This document shows, in pieces, positions 1 to 12,612 of a DNA stretch of 64,000 nucleotides (position 1 is the stretch's first letter; each line of letters starts with the position of its first letter). Below the pieces are notes generated by a model that saw nothing but the letters and a program-made list of their open reading frames with translations, had not been told where the DNA came from and searched no databases. The DNA lies in assembly GCA_027186245.1 (NCBI GenBank), contig CP114490.1:387001-451000 (forward strand), in the 5' to 3' direction. The translations under genes were made by a program, and so were the position numbers. Origin of the DNA: Coriaria nepalensis (Eukaryota > Streptophyta > Magnoliopsida > Cucurbitales > Coriariaceae).

Positions 1-1
1 A

Positions 2-997
2 GTCGGAAGTCGGAATGATTCGAGGATCGGAAAGGTAAGAATCCGGCTTTCAACCTTAGAAATGGACCGGATTTACACACATTCTTATCCCCTACTAGTT
101 CTGCACTCGTCCGGATTGAAAAAAATGGGGGATCTTCAACTGGCTTTTAGATTCACTTGTCTTTCAATAGCGAATATAATCTACCTTTACGGCCACCCTT
201 TGTTGCCTAAAATGCATTACTTGCATCCTTTCACTGTTAACCAATTAGATAGCTTGAGATCTCAAGCAATGAACATTGTAGCGGTTCGACTCGGGCGAGC
301 GGAACCGCCATTACGAAAAGAAGTCGTGGAGTACATGCTTGATGTCGATTCTCACATGTGGAGCATGAGAAGAAGCAAGGCCAACTTTTTCCGAATCGTG
401 TCTCTTTTTTCGGGCTTGATCTCAATGAGTAGATGGCTAGGTGAGGTCCGGTATTGGAAAAACCCGATAACATCGATTCTAGTCCACATTCTATACTTCA
501 TACTAATATGTTATCCGGAATTGATCCTCCCTACAATCTTCCTCTACATGTTTTTGATTGGGCTATGGAACTACCGGTTTCGGCCCAGACATCCTCTTCA
601 TATGGATACGAAACTATCATGGGCCGAAGCGGCCCATCCGGATGAAGTGGATGAAGAATTTGACACGTTTCCGACATCAAAGCCTTTTGATGTGATAAGG
701 ATGAGGTACGATCGGCTACGGAGTGTGGCAGGCCGGATTCAGACTGTTGTGGGGGATATTGCAACTCAAGGGGAGAGGTTCCAAGGTCTGTTGAGTTGGA
801 GAGATCCTAGAGCAACAAGCCTTTTCATCATTTTCTGCCTTGTCATAGCAATTGCATTGTACATAACGCCGTTTAAGATTGTTGCGGTGGTGGCCGGAAT
901 GGTTTGGCTTCGTCATCCAAGGTTTCGGAGCAAGCTGCCCTCTGTTCCAAGCAACTTCTTTAGAAGATTGCCGTCTCGGGCTGATAGCATGCTTTGA
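2..997 (+). CDS. MCTP / FT-interacting protein, FTIP1-like (3' part only)
   Basis: C-terminal part of a multiple C2 domain and transmembrane region protein. The reading frame is open from base 2, before the first ATG at 62, so the gene enters from the left edge and about 332 residues remain, ending in RADSML. Visible are the end of the third C2 domain (DSRIGKVRIRLSTLE, THSYPLLVLH) and the plant PRT_C domain (NFFRI, YPELILPTIFLYMFLIGLW, RPRHPLHMDT, DEEFDTFPTS, RMRYDRLRS, GERFQGLLSWRDPRAT). Two hydrophobic blocks form the C-terminal ER membrane anchor. MCTPs act as ER-plasma membrane tethers at plasmodesmata; FTIP1 helps florigen FT move from companion cells. It is clearly diverged from the intact MCTP at 10288-12612. 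The FTIP1 assignment is inference and rests mainly on its position next to a TGA10-like gene, the arrangement I recall in Arabidopsis. No intron is seen in this part, as is usual for the family. Confidence 0.85.
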   Translation, partial: VGSRNDSRIGKVRIRLSTLEMDRIYTHSYPLLVLHSSGLKKMGDLQLAFRFTCLSIANIIYLYGHPLLPKMHYLHPFTVNQLDSLRSQAMNIVAVRLGRAEPPLRKEVVEYMLDVDSHMWSMRRSKANFFRIVSLFSGLISMSRWLGEVRYWKNPITSILVHILYFILICYPELILPTIFLYMFLIGLWNYRFRPRHPLHMDTKLSWAEAAHPDEVDEEFDTFPTSKPFDVIRMRYDRLRSVAGRIQTVVGDIATQGERFQGLLSWRDPRATSLFIIFCLVIAIALYITPFKIVAVVAGMVWLRHPRFRSKLPSVPSNFFRRLPSRADSML

Positions 998-1727
998 CAA
1001 TTCGTCGTGACAGGGAAAAATTTGTGTTTATATCTTGATAGTTGTAACTTGTTTTTATTGGGTTTGTTTGCTTGACGTGAGTTTTTCTTCTTAATTTTAT
1101 CTTTGCGTTCATTGTTTTATGGAATTTCGTATTATCCGGCTAAATTATGTCTTAAACCGGTAATTTAGGCAGTAAGGCACAACCATAGAACAGAGGAGAT
1201 CATAATACCTTGATTGTGATAGAGTTTACAGTTTAAACAGAGACCAGAGGCCAGAGGGTGATAACTGATAAGATATAATGAAAGAAAACTCTTTGACCCA
1301 TATTTATTTGGGCTTTGATGGATAACTTGTAGGTAAAACGTAATGGGAAACTGAGAACAAAAACCCAAATCAGAGTAAGCCCAAAACAGAGTTGTGCTAG
1401 CAATTCCTCTTGATCCTCTTCAACACGTAAACAACTCAAAAGTGACTTGTCACAACATTTCCTCTATGAATACTAGTAATTCTAGAAGAAACACAAGAAA
1501 GAGATCATATTACTGCTTTTGAGGTAACTTTATACTCATTAATACATCTAATTCTCTGAGTATGTATATCGTTCAATACATCTTCGATCTATTTGAAGAA
1601 ATTTTTTACAAGAAAGGGCATATCAAAGAAGAAACATAAGATATAGTGATCAAAAGGTGTTAAGTAATTAGCATGGGTATCATATAGGTAAAAGGGAAAC
1701 TACCTGTAATATGTATTAATATATATA
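998..1727. other. intergenic space between convergent genes
   Basis: This stretch holds the presumed 3' untranslated regions of the FTIP1-like gene and of the TGA10-like gene, which end tail to tail about 730 bases apart. No coding signal or repeat of note is visible. Confidence 0.6.
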
Positions 1728-2464
1728 CTATGCATGGCGAGGCCGACCTAACCAAAGTGAACTGAGAGCTCGAAGACGATGGAAGTATTCCGCCATTGCT
1801 GACAAACACCTTGCCATTTGACGGCTCGTTAAGATCTGGTGTAGCCGGTGAATGGTTTGGTGCCTTAAATTATCTGCCTGCAAAATATAATTAATTATAA
1901 AATATAGATGAAGCAAAAGCAATAATTAGTTGATATTGAATTTGCTTGTGCTAGACTAATCAATGTTAATTTGGACTCTAATTAAGATGCATGAAATTAA
2001 GACTAATTGATTCGTCAAGAGTCAATTAGATCAAAATTAATAATTAATTTGAAATTAAACATGAACAATATATTGATTATAACTTATATGGCATACCATG
2101 TATCCATTTGATTTTCTTGATTTAATTTTTATCAAAATTTTTTCAATTTAACTGAGAGTTAAATTGGAGATTAATTAGGTATTAATAATTATAATATTTT
2201 AGATAAAATTAACAATGCGAATAGTTAAAAAAAGAAAAAATAGAAAAGAAAAATTGTAAATCTTTAGGTGCGACATTATTTTGTCTGAAAACTAGAAATT
2301 AAGAGTCTATTGATCATATGAAATGTACGTGTGTAACGTACAAAATTATCATGAGATCAAAAAAGATATATTATATGTCGATTCTCTCGCTCTCTAACAT
2401 GGAACTAAGAAATGGAGTAGTTGATGAGGAGGTGGGGGTAGGTTTTTCAACCCAAAAGAAGCAT

Positions 2465-2499
<35 letters not shown>

Positions 2500-3507
2500 T
2501 ATTCCTGTTCACGTCATCATGCATTGTCCCCACTCAACCTCACAAGACTATAATGCATGCATGCAGTGTATAATGTTTACTTCAAAATGATTGAATCATT
2601 ATATATAATTAAGAACATAAAGTTTTGATGAATATATAATTACGTACCTGTCGAACAAAGGTTTCAACGTTGGAGAGCTTGTTAATGGCGACGGCCATCT
2701 GAGCCATGTAGTTGGTCATGTTAGGAGGTGAGCTCAAGGAATCAGAGGTTATGGTTTCCGACAAAGATTGATTTAGGGCTTCAAGGCCTTGAGACAGAGC
2801 TTCTTCAGCTTCTTGAGTTGATTGCTGTAACCCATAGATACCTAATATCTGCTGCTCCGTCAGTGGATCTATTTGACCCATAATTACCTTCAAGTTATAG
2901 AATATCCGATGAGAGTAAAATCTCAATAAATTAATATATTTATTCAAGTCACGAGATTATTAATTTATAGGTATTTTACGGTATATGATATCATGTCCTA
3001 AATTAGTAAGTAGATTGATTGATCATTAAGGTGTAAAACACAAATGGAGAGAGTTTAGGAGTAATAAGGGTCTGGATCCATGCAAACTCTATCGCCGTCT
3101 CTCTTGTTTCTATCCATTAATTGTAGTAACAGAACATACACTACTTTATTGAAAATGAAAACAAAATTAATCCATTTCTGGAAATTTTCACAATAGCTTT
3201 CGTAACGTATGGGATTTTTTGTTTCTCTCTTACCTTTGCCACCGACAAAAACGCCATCCGCTCGTCAAAATTATCCATACTACATATTACGTACTGATTC
3301 TTATCCTAGTGATCATGCATGTTTTTATTTTTATTTTTTGGCATTTTGCTGCCATGCATGCATGCAAAACACACACACACATATATATAGTTTGTGAATC
3401 CTTATCTTTTTACGTTTATAAAAATTATGCAATGTGTTTTGTAGAATGTTAGAACTAGCTAAGAATGAAGATCACTTTGAAAATGACTAAATATGAAAAC
3501 ACTATAG

Positions 3508-3538
<31 letters not shown>

Positions 3539-5607
3539 GGTACGTACTTTGATGAGGTCAGATGGCCTAAACCCACCAATCCACATTAAACAACGCTCGG
3601 CGGGAGTCTTCCACGTGCCGGAAACAAGATGAAACACGTCTGATTTAGCCACCATGCCTTTTAGGTTCATAAGTTCATCGTAATGGGCTACGCAATTCTC
3701 TACAAACATTCTCAGCTCGTTCTCCGGCAAATGCTCTTGCACCGCCGCCCGGAGCTCACACGTTAGGTGGTGGTGCTCCTCCAACCACTGTGCATACTCC
3801 ATGTCAAACATCGCCGTGTCTAACACCATGATATCATTAGTCTCATAAAAAACTTAAGTTAATAATCATTAATGAGCTTATGCTATTTATAAGCTAATTA
3901 CGCTAATATTAGTGTACCGAAAAAATATGATAAGAAGTAGAAAGAAAAAATGTCTAATAAATACCGGAACTAATATTGGCCATACCAACGTCTTGCTCTC
4001 CTCCTAAAAAGGGTCCTCCTCCTCCTCCTAAGAACATGCCCTAATATGAACAGAATCCAACACTTAAAGTTTGACTCCATCTTTGAAAGTTCATCAAAAT
4101 ATGTAATCATATATTAATTCACCTGGGGTCTGGCTCGCTGTAGCTCTTGCTCTAGCTGGGTAAGCTTAATCCTACTCGACTCTAATTGCTGTACATATGC
4201 CTGTTACAAGATAGAACGTAGTTTAGTATTTTATATATAAGACATCATATAATTATAGATTAAAATCCAAGAGCTTATAATAATTAATCTATAAACTATT
4301 ATGATCAAGATCACCTTCTTTCTCAGTCTGCTTTTCCTTGCTGCCTCTCTATTCTGTGCAAGCCTCCTCAACGTCTTCTTACATTATAATTGACACAAAA
4401 AATAAATAAATAAATAAAGACTCAGAAAAAAAAAACGTAATTATAATTATTAAATTGAATTTTGTGGGGAAAAAATGTTCACCTTTGGATCCTGTGTCTT
4501 AGGTCCTTCCTGCTCCGAACTCGAAGGCTGACCTTTGCTGTTACCCTGACGCTGTCACACCCAGAAAATAATTATAAACTCATTTATTATATTATATAGT
4601 TTGTTGTTAGACCATCTAGTTGATTAAATTAGTTGGTATAATTTTTAACTACCTTGATAGTTTTGGTAGGTTCAGGTCCAGCTCCAGATGCAGCGGCTCC
4701 CGGATTCGCCATCTCCATGCTCAACGGCTCCGCTAATCTCTTCGATCCGCTATTCCCCGGAGAAACTAATACCGTACTAACCTAATTATTAATAAATTAA
4801 GAACATAAAAATTGAGTAAAAATTGAATAAGTTAATGATATTAGTTTATATGTAAAAAGATAATTACTTTTGTTGAAGATGAGGGCTGTACTACGTGCAT
4901 AGGCTGCGATGGGAAAATGTTCAACGTCGGAGGTCTCATCCCACCGCCTGAGCTCTCTGCATATTGATATATAATATAACTAACAAATTATGCTTTGATA
5001 ATTAATTATCTTATCATAAATTACATATTAATTATATGTAAGAAGATAAGATCTCTTTCTTTTTTTTTTTCTTCTTTCGGTAGGGACTTGGTCAAAGAAG
5101 TACAGAACTGCAGCAGATGACTGAAAAATCCCACAGAACATGCTTTTCCTGTGAAGAACAGAGGAGAGAGAGAACACATACGTTTTAGGTCATAAGGAGC
5201 AGTTGTAGAGGTGGAGGGGGGGTCTTGAGCATCAAGATAAAGAAAAAGTGCTTGATCTAATTCTCCCAAATCATAAGCTCCGTTGTCTTTATTACTACAA
5301 CCGATCCTGATTATCGTCATCACAGAAAATTATGATTAATATTAACTTGCGATGATGAAAGAAAGAAAAAAGGATATACCGACCGATATACAAGAAAAAA
5401 GGTTTTTATGAATTACATGAAACTTGTAGGGATGGTAGTGGAGCTGGAATTAGATGATGATGACTGCATCATCATTCGATGAGTGATATTATTACTATCA
5501 TTACTATTACTAACATGATGATTCGGGTCGTTACTATCTAACTGCAAATGAAGAAGCTGCAGCTGCTGCAGTTGATGATGACGATGGTGATGATCATTAG
5601 AAGCCAT
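1728..5607 (-). CDS. TGA10: TGA-class bZIP transcription factor with DOG1 domain, TGA10-like
   Basis: Eleven exons on the minus strand: 5417-5607, 5182-5306, 4868-4956, 4653-4781, 4483-4551, 4315-4377, 4123-4200, 3965-4040, 3548-3819, 2648-2887, 1728-1877. All junctions are GT-AG with matching phase and give 493 aa. The N-terminus is rich in His, Gln, Asn and Ser. The basic region lies in exon 6 (TLRRLAQNREAARKSR, with the N-x7-R signature) and the short zipper in exon 7 (YVQQLESSRIKLTQLEQEL). A Gly-rich linker follows, then the DOG1 domain (FDMEYAQWLEEHH, KSDVFHLVSGTWKTPAERC, GGFRPSDLIK, EPLTEQQ-like, EYFHRLRALSSLWL). The long N-terminus and the STQEAEEALSQGLEALNQSL segment fit the TGA9/TGA10 clade, whose members bind TGACG elements and work with ROXY glutaredoxins in anther development. 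TGA10 rather than TGA9 is inferred from wording and synteny. Introns contain (TA)n runs. Confidence 0.9.
2467..2496. repeat. (AT)n microsatellite
   Basis: About 30 bases of AT dinucleotide in the last intron of the TGA10-like gene. Confidence 0.9.
3509..3535. repeat. (TA)n microsatellite
   Basis: TA dinucleotide run in the intron after the DOG1-domain exon of the TGA10-like gene, ending about 12 bases downstream of the donor site on the gene strand. Confidence 0.85.
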
Positions 5608-8355
5608 GAAAGGGAGTTCTTTGAGTTAAAGCTTTGTATCTTCCTTCTGATCTTCATGAACAATATTGTTACTCCATCAATCCTTGTAGTCGGCTGTGAC
5701 TGTGAAGAAGATGAGAGAGAGAGAGAGAAAGAGCGAGAACGAGGAAATTTAATGCAAATTAGAAAGAAACAAAATAATAGAAGAGATATAGAAGAAAAAA
5801 GTTCTTCCCCTTTTTATTTTTATTTTATATATATATATATTATCTGGTTCAAAGAATTAGCTGTAGGCAGTAGCAGACGACTTTCTGTGAAACCATATTT
5901 TCAGATTAAAAAAATATATATATATATTTCTTATCTCTCTATAAAAACCAGAGAAGACTGAAGACTACTAACTACCTTGGTAGAAGAAACCAATCCTTTG
6001 TCCCTTGTCTCATACCCTCTTATATTCACAGCTTCTTTCAGAAATAAGTAAATGACTAAAATATCCTTTCCATGCAACCTTTCTTTCACTTTTCACACGT
6101 AAGTGAGAAATTATTTTTCGCGAATTAAAGGGTAACATTGTCCGAATCACTAATCCGATATATTAATAAATTTTGGATTTTAACAAATTACTTATTCTTA
6201 ACATATTTGTATAGCAGAGGCATGCAGGTGTCTGTCAGAGACACATATTCTGTACACCGTTGACTACGAACACCAGTCTCTTTGTTCTACTTTCGGGCGT
6301 TGCAATATGGGACCCGTTTATGAAATCAATGGTTAGGATTTGAGACTAGGGTTAGGGCCCCACAGACCGGCCTCTCCTGATTCACGCGGTTCATTTTTTT
6401 TACTTCCCGATATTCCAAGTTTCCAATCCAACCACCCCAAAAATAAGGAGTAACTCATCTGCTCCTCCTCGTCTGAATATATAACTGCATGCAAAAACAA
6501 AACTTTAATAAATATAAAGCGACAGTATTTGTTAACCACTTCTTCATTTATCTTCTTCTTCTTTTTTTTTTTTTAATTTAATTTATTTTAATTGCCACGT
6601 GTATGTGTTCAAAGTAAGAACGATATGATTTAGAAAGGCGGTGTTAATCATGCTTTCTCTCATCTGCTCAATGTCAGACAACTGTATGTGTTCAAAGTAG
6701 TTTTGATGTTTCCAAACTTCTTGTATCAAGATTGAGAAGAAACTTGAGTAAGGATTACATTTCACAAAGTAAAAAACAGTGATCTAAGAAAGTCTTCTTC
6801 AGTTCTTCGATCTAGCTCAAGAAGTAGATTCGATCACATCAGGTTACATATATATATATATATATATATATTGTCTTAAATACGAACTCTCTCTATCAAC
6901 GAGGTTTGTATTATAACGTATCAAATAAACTAAAAGTCATGTAGGTTTTTTCTGGGAAATGAAAAGAGAGACGCGATCGAGTTGAGTTGCAATTTATTTA
7001 TTTACTCATTTTTTTAATAATTATTTTTAGATGTTTCAAAACAAAACAAAAGTAATAATAATAATAATAAAACACATTTAAATTTAAAACATGTCCACAA
7101 ATCAAAGTTCGTTTTGTGTAACGGAGATGAGTCTCCTTAAGCCCGTCTAAGTAGCTAGGGTTTCCACCAACTCCGCCCATCTGAAAATGACATTATATAA
7201 TCTTAATCTCAACTAGTTATAGTCTAATTATACTTTCCTTAGCTATCTACTTTTGTTTATAAACCTGATCGAGTGTCCGCGATTTACTCCCATTCGTTAA
7301 TTAGCTGTTACTTAAACCATGTTATGTGTTAATTATAAGAACTAATCAAAACATATAGTGATATGTAGCCATCTTTATTTTTTCTTACTTTCAAACATCC
7401 AAATTGTCACTAATTGTCAAAACCTCAAAAACGTTTATAATTCCACTCTTTGACAATGATTGGGCAACGATATGAACAAGTGTTCAAGTTCATTGTAGTG
7501 AGCGACCTTCTCTTGTCGTTGAAATGTTGTGAGAGTAAATAAATTAAGCAATTGTTTTGAAAGAATGGAACCCCATCTTCATATCATTTTTTTGGTTGAC
7601 TTTTTTTTTTTTGTTAGTTTAAAAGATAGATGATGAGGTCTGGTCAACTACTTAAGCATGCCATTATTGGTAGGTTTATGCGTTAAACGATAATAATTCT
7701 TACTTATTCTGTCATTATATTTTATACGGGTTAGCTATATGAAGCTATGAAGCTATGCTATTGATACATACGAGTCTTCTTGTATGTAATTATTTTAGTT
7801 TACTCTTAAAAGATTATCAAAACAAACTAAAAATACATCACATAAAAATATAATAAATATTAGAGGAATAAAATATAAAAATAAGATAAAATAAAAAATA
7901 AAGTTAAAAAAAAATATCAAAAATTAAAATTTATAAGATAAGAAAATAAACAGAAAAAAAATGATATTTTATTAATTTGAATTATTTAGAAAGTGGACTA
8001 AATTAAATTGATATATATCAGATGAGTATATATTAAGTATATATATCATATATAGAGATTTTAAAATATTGATATTTCATAAGTCAAGTACCTGAAACAA
8101 AACCAAAAAAAAAAAAAAAAAAAAGTTTTTTGAGTTCGGATCTTCTTGGTTCTTTTAACTTGTTATAGGATTGGATTTTAAGATAGTGGAGTGAATGGGC
8201 CGGCCATGTGAGCTGTAAGCATAGGCCCAATATATAATAAGGCCCGTCCATATTAGCAAGAGTAAGATGGTCGTGGGCCGAGGGAACCATTTTTTAGAAA
8301 AGCAAATTGTATGCATACACTCTTTTTAGAGCAAAAGGTCTATATAGTCTTATAA

Positions 8356-8390
<35 letters not shown>

Positions 8391-8854
8391 TTATTTATTA
8401 ATTTTTATAATGATTTAGTATGTTTAATATTTAATTAGATTCCCTTGTATCGATGATGCCAACAAAGAAGGAAACGTGCATCCTCAAATGCTGTGATGTG
8501 TTGTTCCTGTCTAGTCAACAACACAAGTTAGAATCTTTTGGACAGTAATTTTTTTATTTTTCATTAATTAAAAAATAAATAAATAAAATATTAACTAGAG
8601 AAGATAAGGTCCTTCATGTTTCTAGTATTTCACATTAACCCCTCAAAATGAAAATACAATATCGATTGGGGTTAGTAATGAAATACGTGGCTTGCTAGGG
8701 TGTAGGAATAATAAATAGAGCAACGGAATATACCGAAGCTACAAACTTTTGTACCTGAAGCTTACCGTTGCAACAAAAGCAGAGTCGGGGAAGGAGTCTT
8801 AAGTAAAAAGTTAAAAAAGTTAAAACCCCCATCATCGACTTCTCTTTTTTACCC

Positions 8855-8885
<31 letters not shown>

Positions 8886-10287
8886 AATAAAATTTAATTC
8901 TGATTATCTAATTTTATTAAATATATTAAAAAATTCTTAATTTATTTTAAAAATATTATATTAATTAATTTTTTATTTTTTAAATAAAAACTTAAAATTA
9001 AGTTATAAAATTAAACTAACCATATTTTTTATTTTTTTTTCTCCATTTCTTCGCTTCCCCATAAAAGTAAAATACTGTAAAAAATAAAAATAAAAAGGGT
9101 TGAGAAATTTACAGGCTGTAAAGATAAAGATGCTCAGTCCCAATATTTATTTAAAATAAAAAATAAAAAAATAAAAAAATTATGATTTTCTTCCAAAATT
9201 ATTTGTCGTGGAAATGTAAATGAAAGAGATCATTTATTGTGACATGGCCTTTGAAGTGAAGTGAATCCAATAAATGCTAGTAGTAAGTAGAATCTATGTC
9301 GGTCGGTCGGTCGGCATCCTGATTTATTTAATTATTTTTCTTAAGGTAAAGTTTGAGTACATGTTTTTTTTAATTCGAAAAACTCCAACACGTTTTTTTA
9401 TAATAAGATATAAATCTTAAGGAGAAAAATTATTGAAATTATAATATTATTAAATAAATTTAAAATATAATTTAAAATATTAAATAAAAAGTTTGAATCC
9501 GAAATAATATCGAAAAACCACCTTATTCAACTACTCAAACAACCACCCCTGGGAATCAGGTTGAGTTTATATTGATGTTTGTTGTGGTCACATTGCGTCA
9601 ACGTCCAAACAAAATCCCCATGCACATGGCATGGCTTTCTTTCACCGTCACAAAATCCCACATGTGCTAAAATAATCAATATAATAAATGTATATAACAT
9701 GAATAAATGCTGTTATAAAGTTGATGGATTTACCGATACATCTCAGCAATCCACTTCACGAAGCGGTCTAATCAAATAGTTCAAAATATAACTTGGAACA
9801 TTCAATAAGCAAAATGGTTCTTCACCATCAAAAGAGAAAAAAACTATACTACAAAGCCAAAGTTCAAAAATTCCAAACAACCATTTTTTCCCAGATGCAA
9901 TTACAACTACTCAAAAGGATCTTATCCAAACATCCAGATTCAGTTAATCACAAGCACAACCCTAGAAAAGGTGTAACAAGACAACATAAGAAAAAGAAGA
10001 AAAAAAAACATATCAAAGAGGAAATACCGGGTTTATTCTGTTCACGATAATAGAAAATACATTAGCCATCATAACCATACTTGCAAATCCCATTTTATAA
10101 ATTTTTACCACCACCCTGAAGAACCCCCAAAATCTGTTGCTGCAAAAAAGAGGAAAGAGGAAAAAGAAAAAAAGAAAACCCACCTGTTATCTTTCCTTCT
10201 TCATCTTCCTCGAAGCATTACAAAATCAAAACAGAACAAGATCAGACAAAAAGAATAAACACATACCAGAATCATCTCCCATCAAAA
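5608..10287. other. gene-poor, AT-rich intergenic region
   Basis: About 4.7 kb between the start of the TGA10-like gene and the end of the MCTP3/4 gene. The right end (about 10050-10287) is probably MCTP 3' UTR and the left end (5608-6000) TGA10 leader and promoter. Between them are poly-A and poly-T runs, (TA)n at 6847-6870 and 8357-8390, a short (GGTC)n run near 9300, and AT-rich DNA. Short reading frames at 6583-6765 and 6998-7180 (minus) resemble no family I know. No transposon termini were recognised. Confidence 0.55.
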
Positions 10288-12612
10288 TCATAGCATGCAG
10301 TCGGTTCGAGCTGGCAACCTCCGGAAGAAATTCAACGGCACAGAAGGAAGCTTATGACGGAACCTAGGATGCCTCAAGACATAAAATCCTGTAAGGAGCG
10401 CCACAACTTGAAACGGCGTCACGTACAAAACCACAGCCGCCACCAGACAGAACAAGACAAAAAGTGCAGTCGCCCTTGGGTCCCGCCAGCTCAGCAAAGA
10501 CTGCAGCCTCTCCCCCTGAGTAGCCAAATCCCCTACCACGGTCTGAATCCTCCCTGCAATACTCCTCAACCGATCATACCTCATGCGAACAATATCAGAT
10601 GGCCTAGAAGTCGGGAAAGTATCAAACTCCTCATCCAGCTCATCAGGATGCGCTGAGTCAGCATGAGAGAGTCGTGTGTCCATGTGGGGTGGATGCCTCG
10701 GCCTCCATCTATAGTACCATACTCCAATCAAAAACAGGTAGAGGAAAATTGTGGGCAAGATTAATTCTGGGTACATAACCAAAATTATGAACAATATATG
10801 AATCAGAACAGTAGTGATGGGGTTCTTCCAATTGCATATCTGATCAAACCATTTCCCCACGGAAATTAAACCACTTAAGACCCCCATAATCCGAAAGAAA
10901 TTTGCCTTGCTTCTTCTCATACTCCACATATGAGAGCCCACATCTAGCATATACTCCACCACTTCTTTTCGTAAAGGTGGTTCAGCTCGACTCAGCCTCA
11001 TGGATACAATCTGAGTTGCCTGATGCCTCAAGCTATCAAGTTGACTAACTGTTAATGGATGGATATAGTGCATTTTGGGAAGTAATGGGTGAGAGTACAT
11101 ATGCATCATGTTTAGTAGAGAAGAGCAAGTGAATCGCACAGCTAGATGGATCTCGCCCATTTTCTTAACTCCATTAGGGTGAAGTACTAGAAGCGGGTAG
11201 GAGTGAGTGTAAACCCGGTCAGTTTCGAGGGTTGAGAGACGGATTCTGACCTTCCCGATTCGGGAATCTCGGGCCCCACCGTTTTTATCTCCTCCATGCA
11301 AATGACAGTTGTCGAAAACCCCGATTGTAATAACAGTACAAGGGTCGAAAACCTCCCAAGTGTATTGCTCGTTCCACCTGGGCATAAAGCTGTCTATGAT
11401 CGTCCTAGTCCGGACCCACTTCTGTCCATATTTTGCCACGCAATATGCATCAGTGGTCCCACGTCCGTCTTTCGTCTTCATGGGCATTAAGCCCTGAGCA
11501 TTCAAAATCCCGACTTCTAAAACCCCAATGCTCTGTTTCCATAACTGTTTTGCCGTAGGGCGAAGATCGCTACTATAGTGAGTAGATTCATCTAGAACAT
11601 GATAACCTCCTTCCAAGCAAATCCTCATATGAATCCTACTAGCAAACTTGATCTCCTTTTTCTTTTCTCCTTCCACAATGACATGCTTCTCAAGATTAAA
11701 CCATCTAGTATTGACCGGCTTATGGTCCAACCTACGGTCAACATATTGTAAAGGGATAGCACATCTTCCCAAGACTTCATCTTTATTTGGAGCAACTCTA
11801 TCCTCTACGCTTAAAATCAACGGCTCTTCAAAGGGTTCGGCTGCTACAAACATTAAGTCCTCATTCCAAAGCGGATTGATACTCCGGCTTTGAGAAATTC
11901 TAGTCCTTAGAGCTTGATTTCCCAATATAGCCTTGACAAATACTTCTGGGTACCTGCCCTTGTCACCCGGTTGCAAATCTTGAGCTTCTATAACATTTAC
12001 CCTCAAGTACCATAATTTTGGAGAGAGATAAACCTTTGACCTGATATTAGCAAGCGCATCTGTCCCGCTTACAGTTGCTGCATCAGAATGCCATGCTTCC
12101 GGAAAAGCTTCATCAGCTTGAGTTCCCATCCAAACAGCTAACATCAACTCTCCTTTCACCTTATCGCCCTTTCTGTCCTCTATCCGATACCATTGTGGGG
12201 CCAAGGGACTATCTGGTGGGACCCGTTTTGGGACCTCATTCAAGTCGAATAAAACCCGACCTATGAAATCATCCTTGACAAAATCCTTATCTTTGACAGT
12301 GACTTCAAGAACAGAAGCTTGTATCCTATCTTTGGAAAAGGCAAAAACTTGGTTCCATTCGGGATTGGACTTCTTTTCAAAATGACGGGTAGTGCCCTTG
12401 TAGTTTCCGAGCTTGACTTCTACATAAGGGTCACAGCTTCCGGTTACATCTTTTCCAGGCAAGTCCTTGGCCTTTACGACCCGGACATAGAGGTACTGCA
12501 TTTGCTCGACAAGGTCATAGGTGCTTGTGAGCTTATCGCCAGAGATTTTGCCACCTCCTAGATGAGGATTAGTCTCCTTCAGTAGAAAATCGTCCTGCGG
12601 AGGTCTCTGCAT
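10288..12612 (-). CDS. multiple C2 domain and transmembrane region protein, MCTP3/MCTP4 (FTIP3/4) type
   Basis: Complete single-exon coding region of 774 aa, the usual length for short plant MCTPs. It has three C2 domains (about residues 38-140, 200-300 and 365-475) with Ca/lipid-binding loop motifs such as GSCDPYVEVKLGNYKGTTR. The C-terminal PRT_C domain (about 590-774) carries two hydrophobic stretches (ITTVLIHILFIILV, ALFVLFCLVAAVVLYV) that anchor it in the ER. The family tethers ER to plasma membrane at plasmodesmata. Arabidopsis MCTP3/4 shape plasmodesmata and control trafficking of the meristem protein STM. The N-terminus (MQRPPQDDFLLKET, then LGGGKISGDKLTSTYDLVEQ) and C-terminus (RLPARTDCML) match what I remember of that clade. 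The start is the first Met, directly before conserved sequence. The next gene upstream, the TBCC-domain protein, is divergent and starts about 4.1 kb away. The same pair is neighbouring in Arabidopsis as I recall. Confidence 0.95.
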   Translation of the reverse strand: MQRPPQDDFLLKETNPHLGGGKISGDKLTSTYDLVEQMQYLYVRVVKAKDLPGKDVTGSCDPYVEVKLGNYKGTTRHFEKKSNPEWNQVFAFSKDRIQASVLEVTVKDKDFVKDDFIGRVLFDLNEVPKRVPPDSPLAPQWYRIEDRKGDKVKGELMLAVWMGTQADEAFPEAWHSDAATVSGTDALANIRSKVYLSPKLWYLRVNVIEAQDLQPGDKGRYPEVFVKAILGNQALRTRISQSRSINPLWNEDLMFVAAEPFEEPLILSVEDRVAPNKDEVLGRCAIPLQYVDRRLDHKPVNTRWFNLEKHVIVEGEKKKEIKFASRIHMRICLEGGYHVLDESTHYSSDLRPTAKQLWKQSIGVLEVGILNAQGLMPMKTKDGRGTTDAYCVAKYGQKWVRTRTIIDSFMPRWNEQYTWEVFDPCTVITIGVFDNCHLHGGDKNGGARDSRIGKVRIRLSTLETDRVYTHSYPLLVLHPNGVKKMGEIHLAVRFTCSSLLNMMHMYSHPLLPKMHYIHPLTVSQLDSLRHQATQIVSMRLSRAEPPLRKEVVEYMLDVGSHMWSMRRSKANFFRIMGVLSGLISVGKWFDQICNWKNPITTVLIHILFIILVMYPELILPTIFLYLFLIGVWYYRWRPRHPPHMDTRLSHADSAHPDELDEEFDTFPTSRPSDIVRMRYDRLRSIAGRIQTVVGDLATQGERLQSLLSWRDPRATALFVLFCLVAAVVLYVTPFQVVALLTGFYVLRHPRFRHKLPSVPLNFFRRLPARTDCML

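Noticed and set aside
5548..5961. 137-codon plus-strand frame
   Set aside because: Antisense to the first exon and leader of the TGA10-like gene; composition reflects CAA/CAT repeats and AG-rich leader.
6583..7185. Short minus-strand frames, one preceded by a TTTCAG-like acceptor (MGGVGGNPSYLDG)
   Set aside because: Too short, no partner exons and no family recognised; could be exon fossils but cannot be supported.
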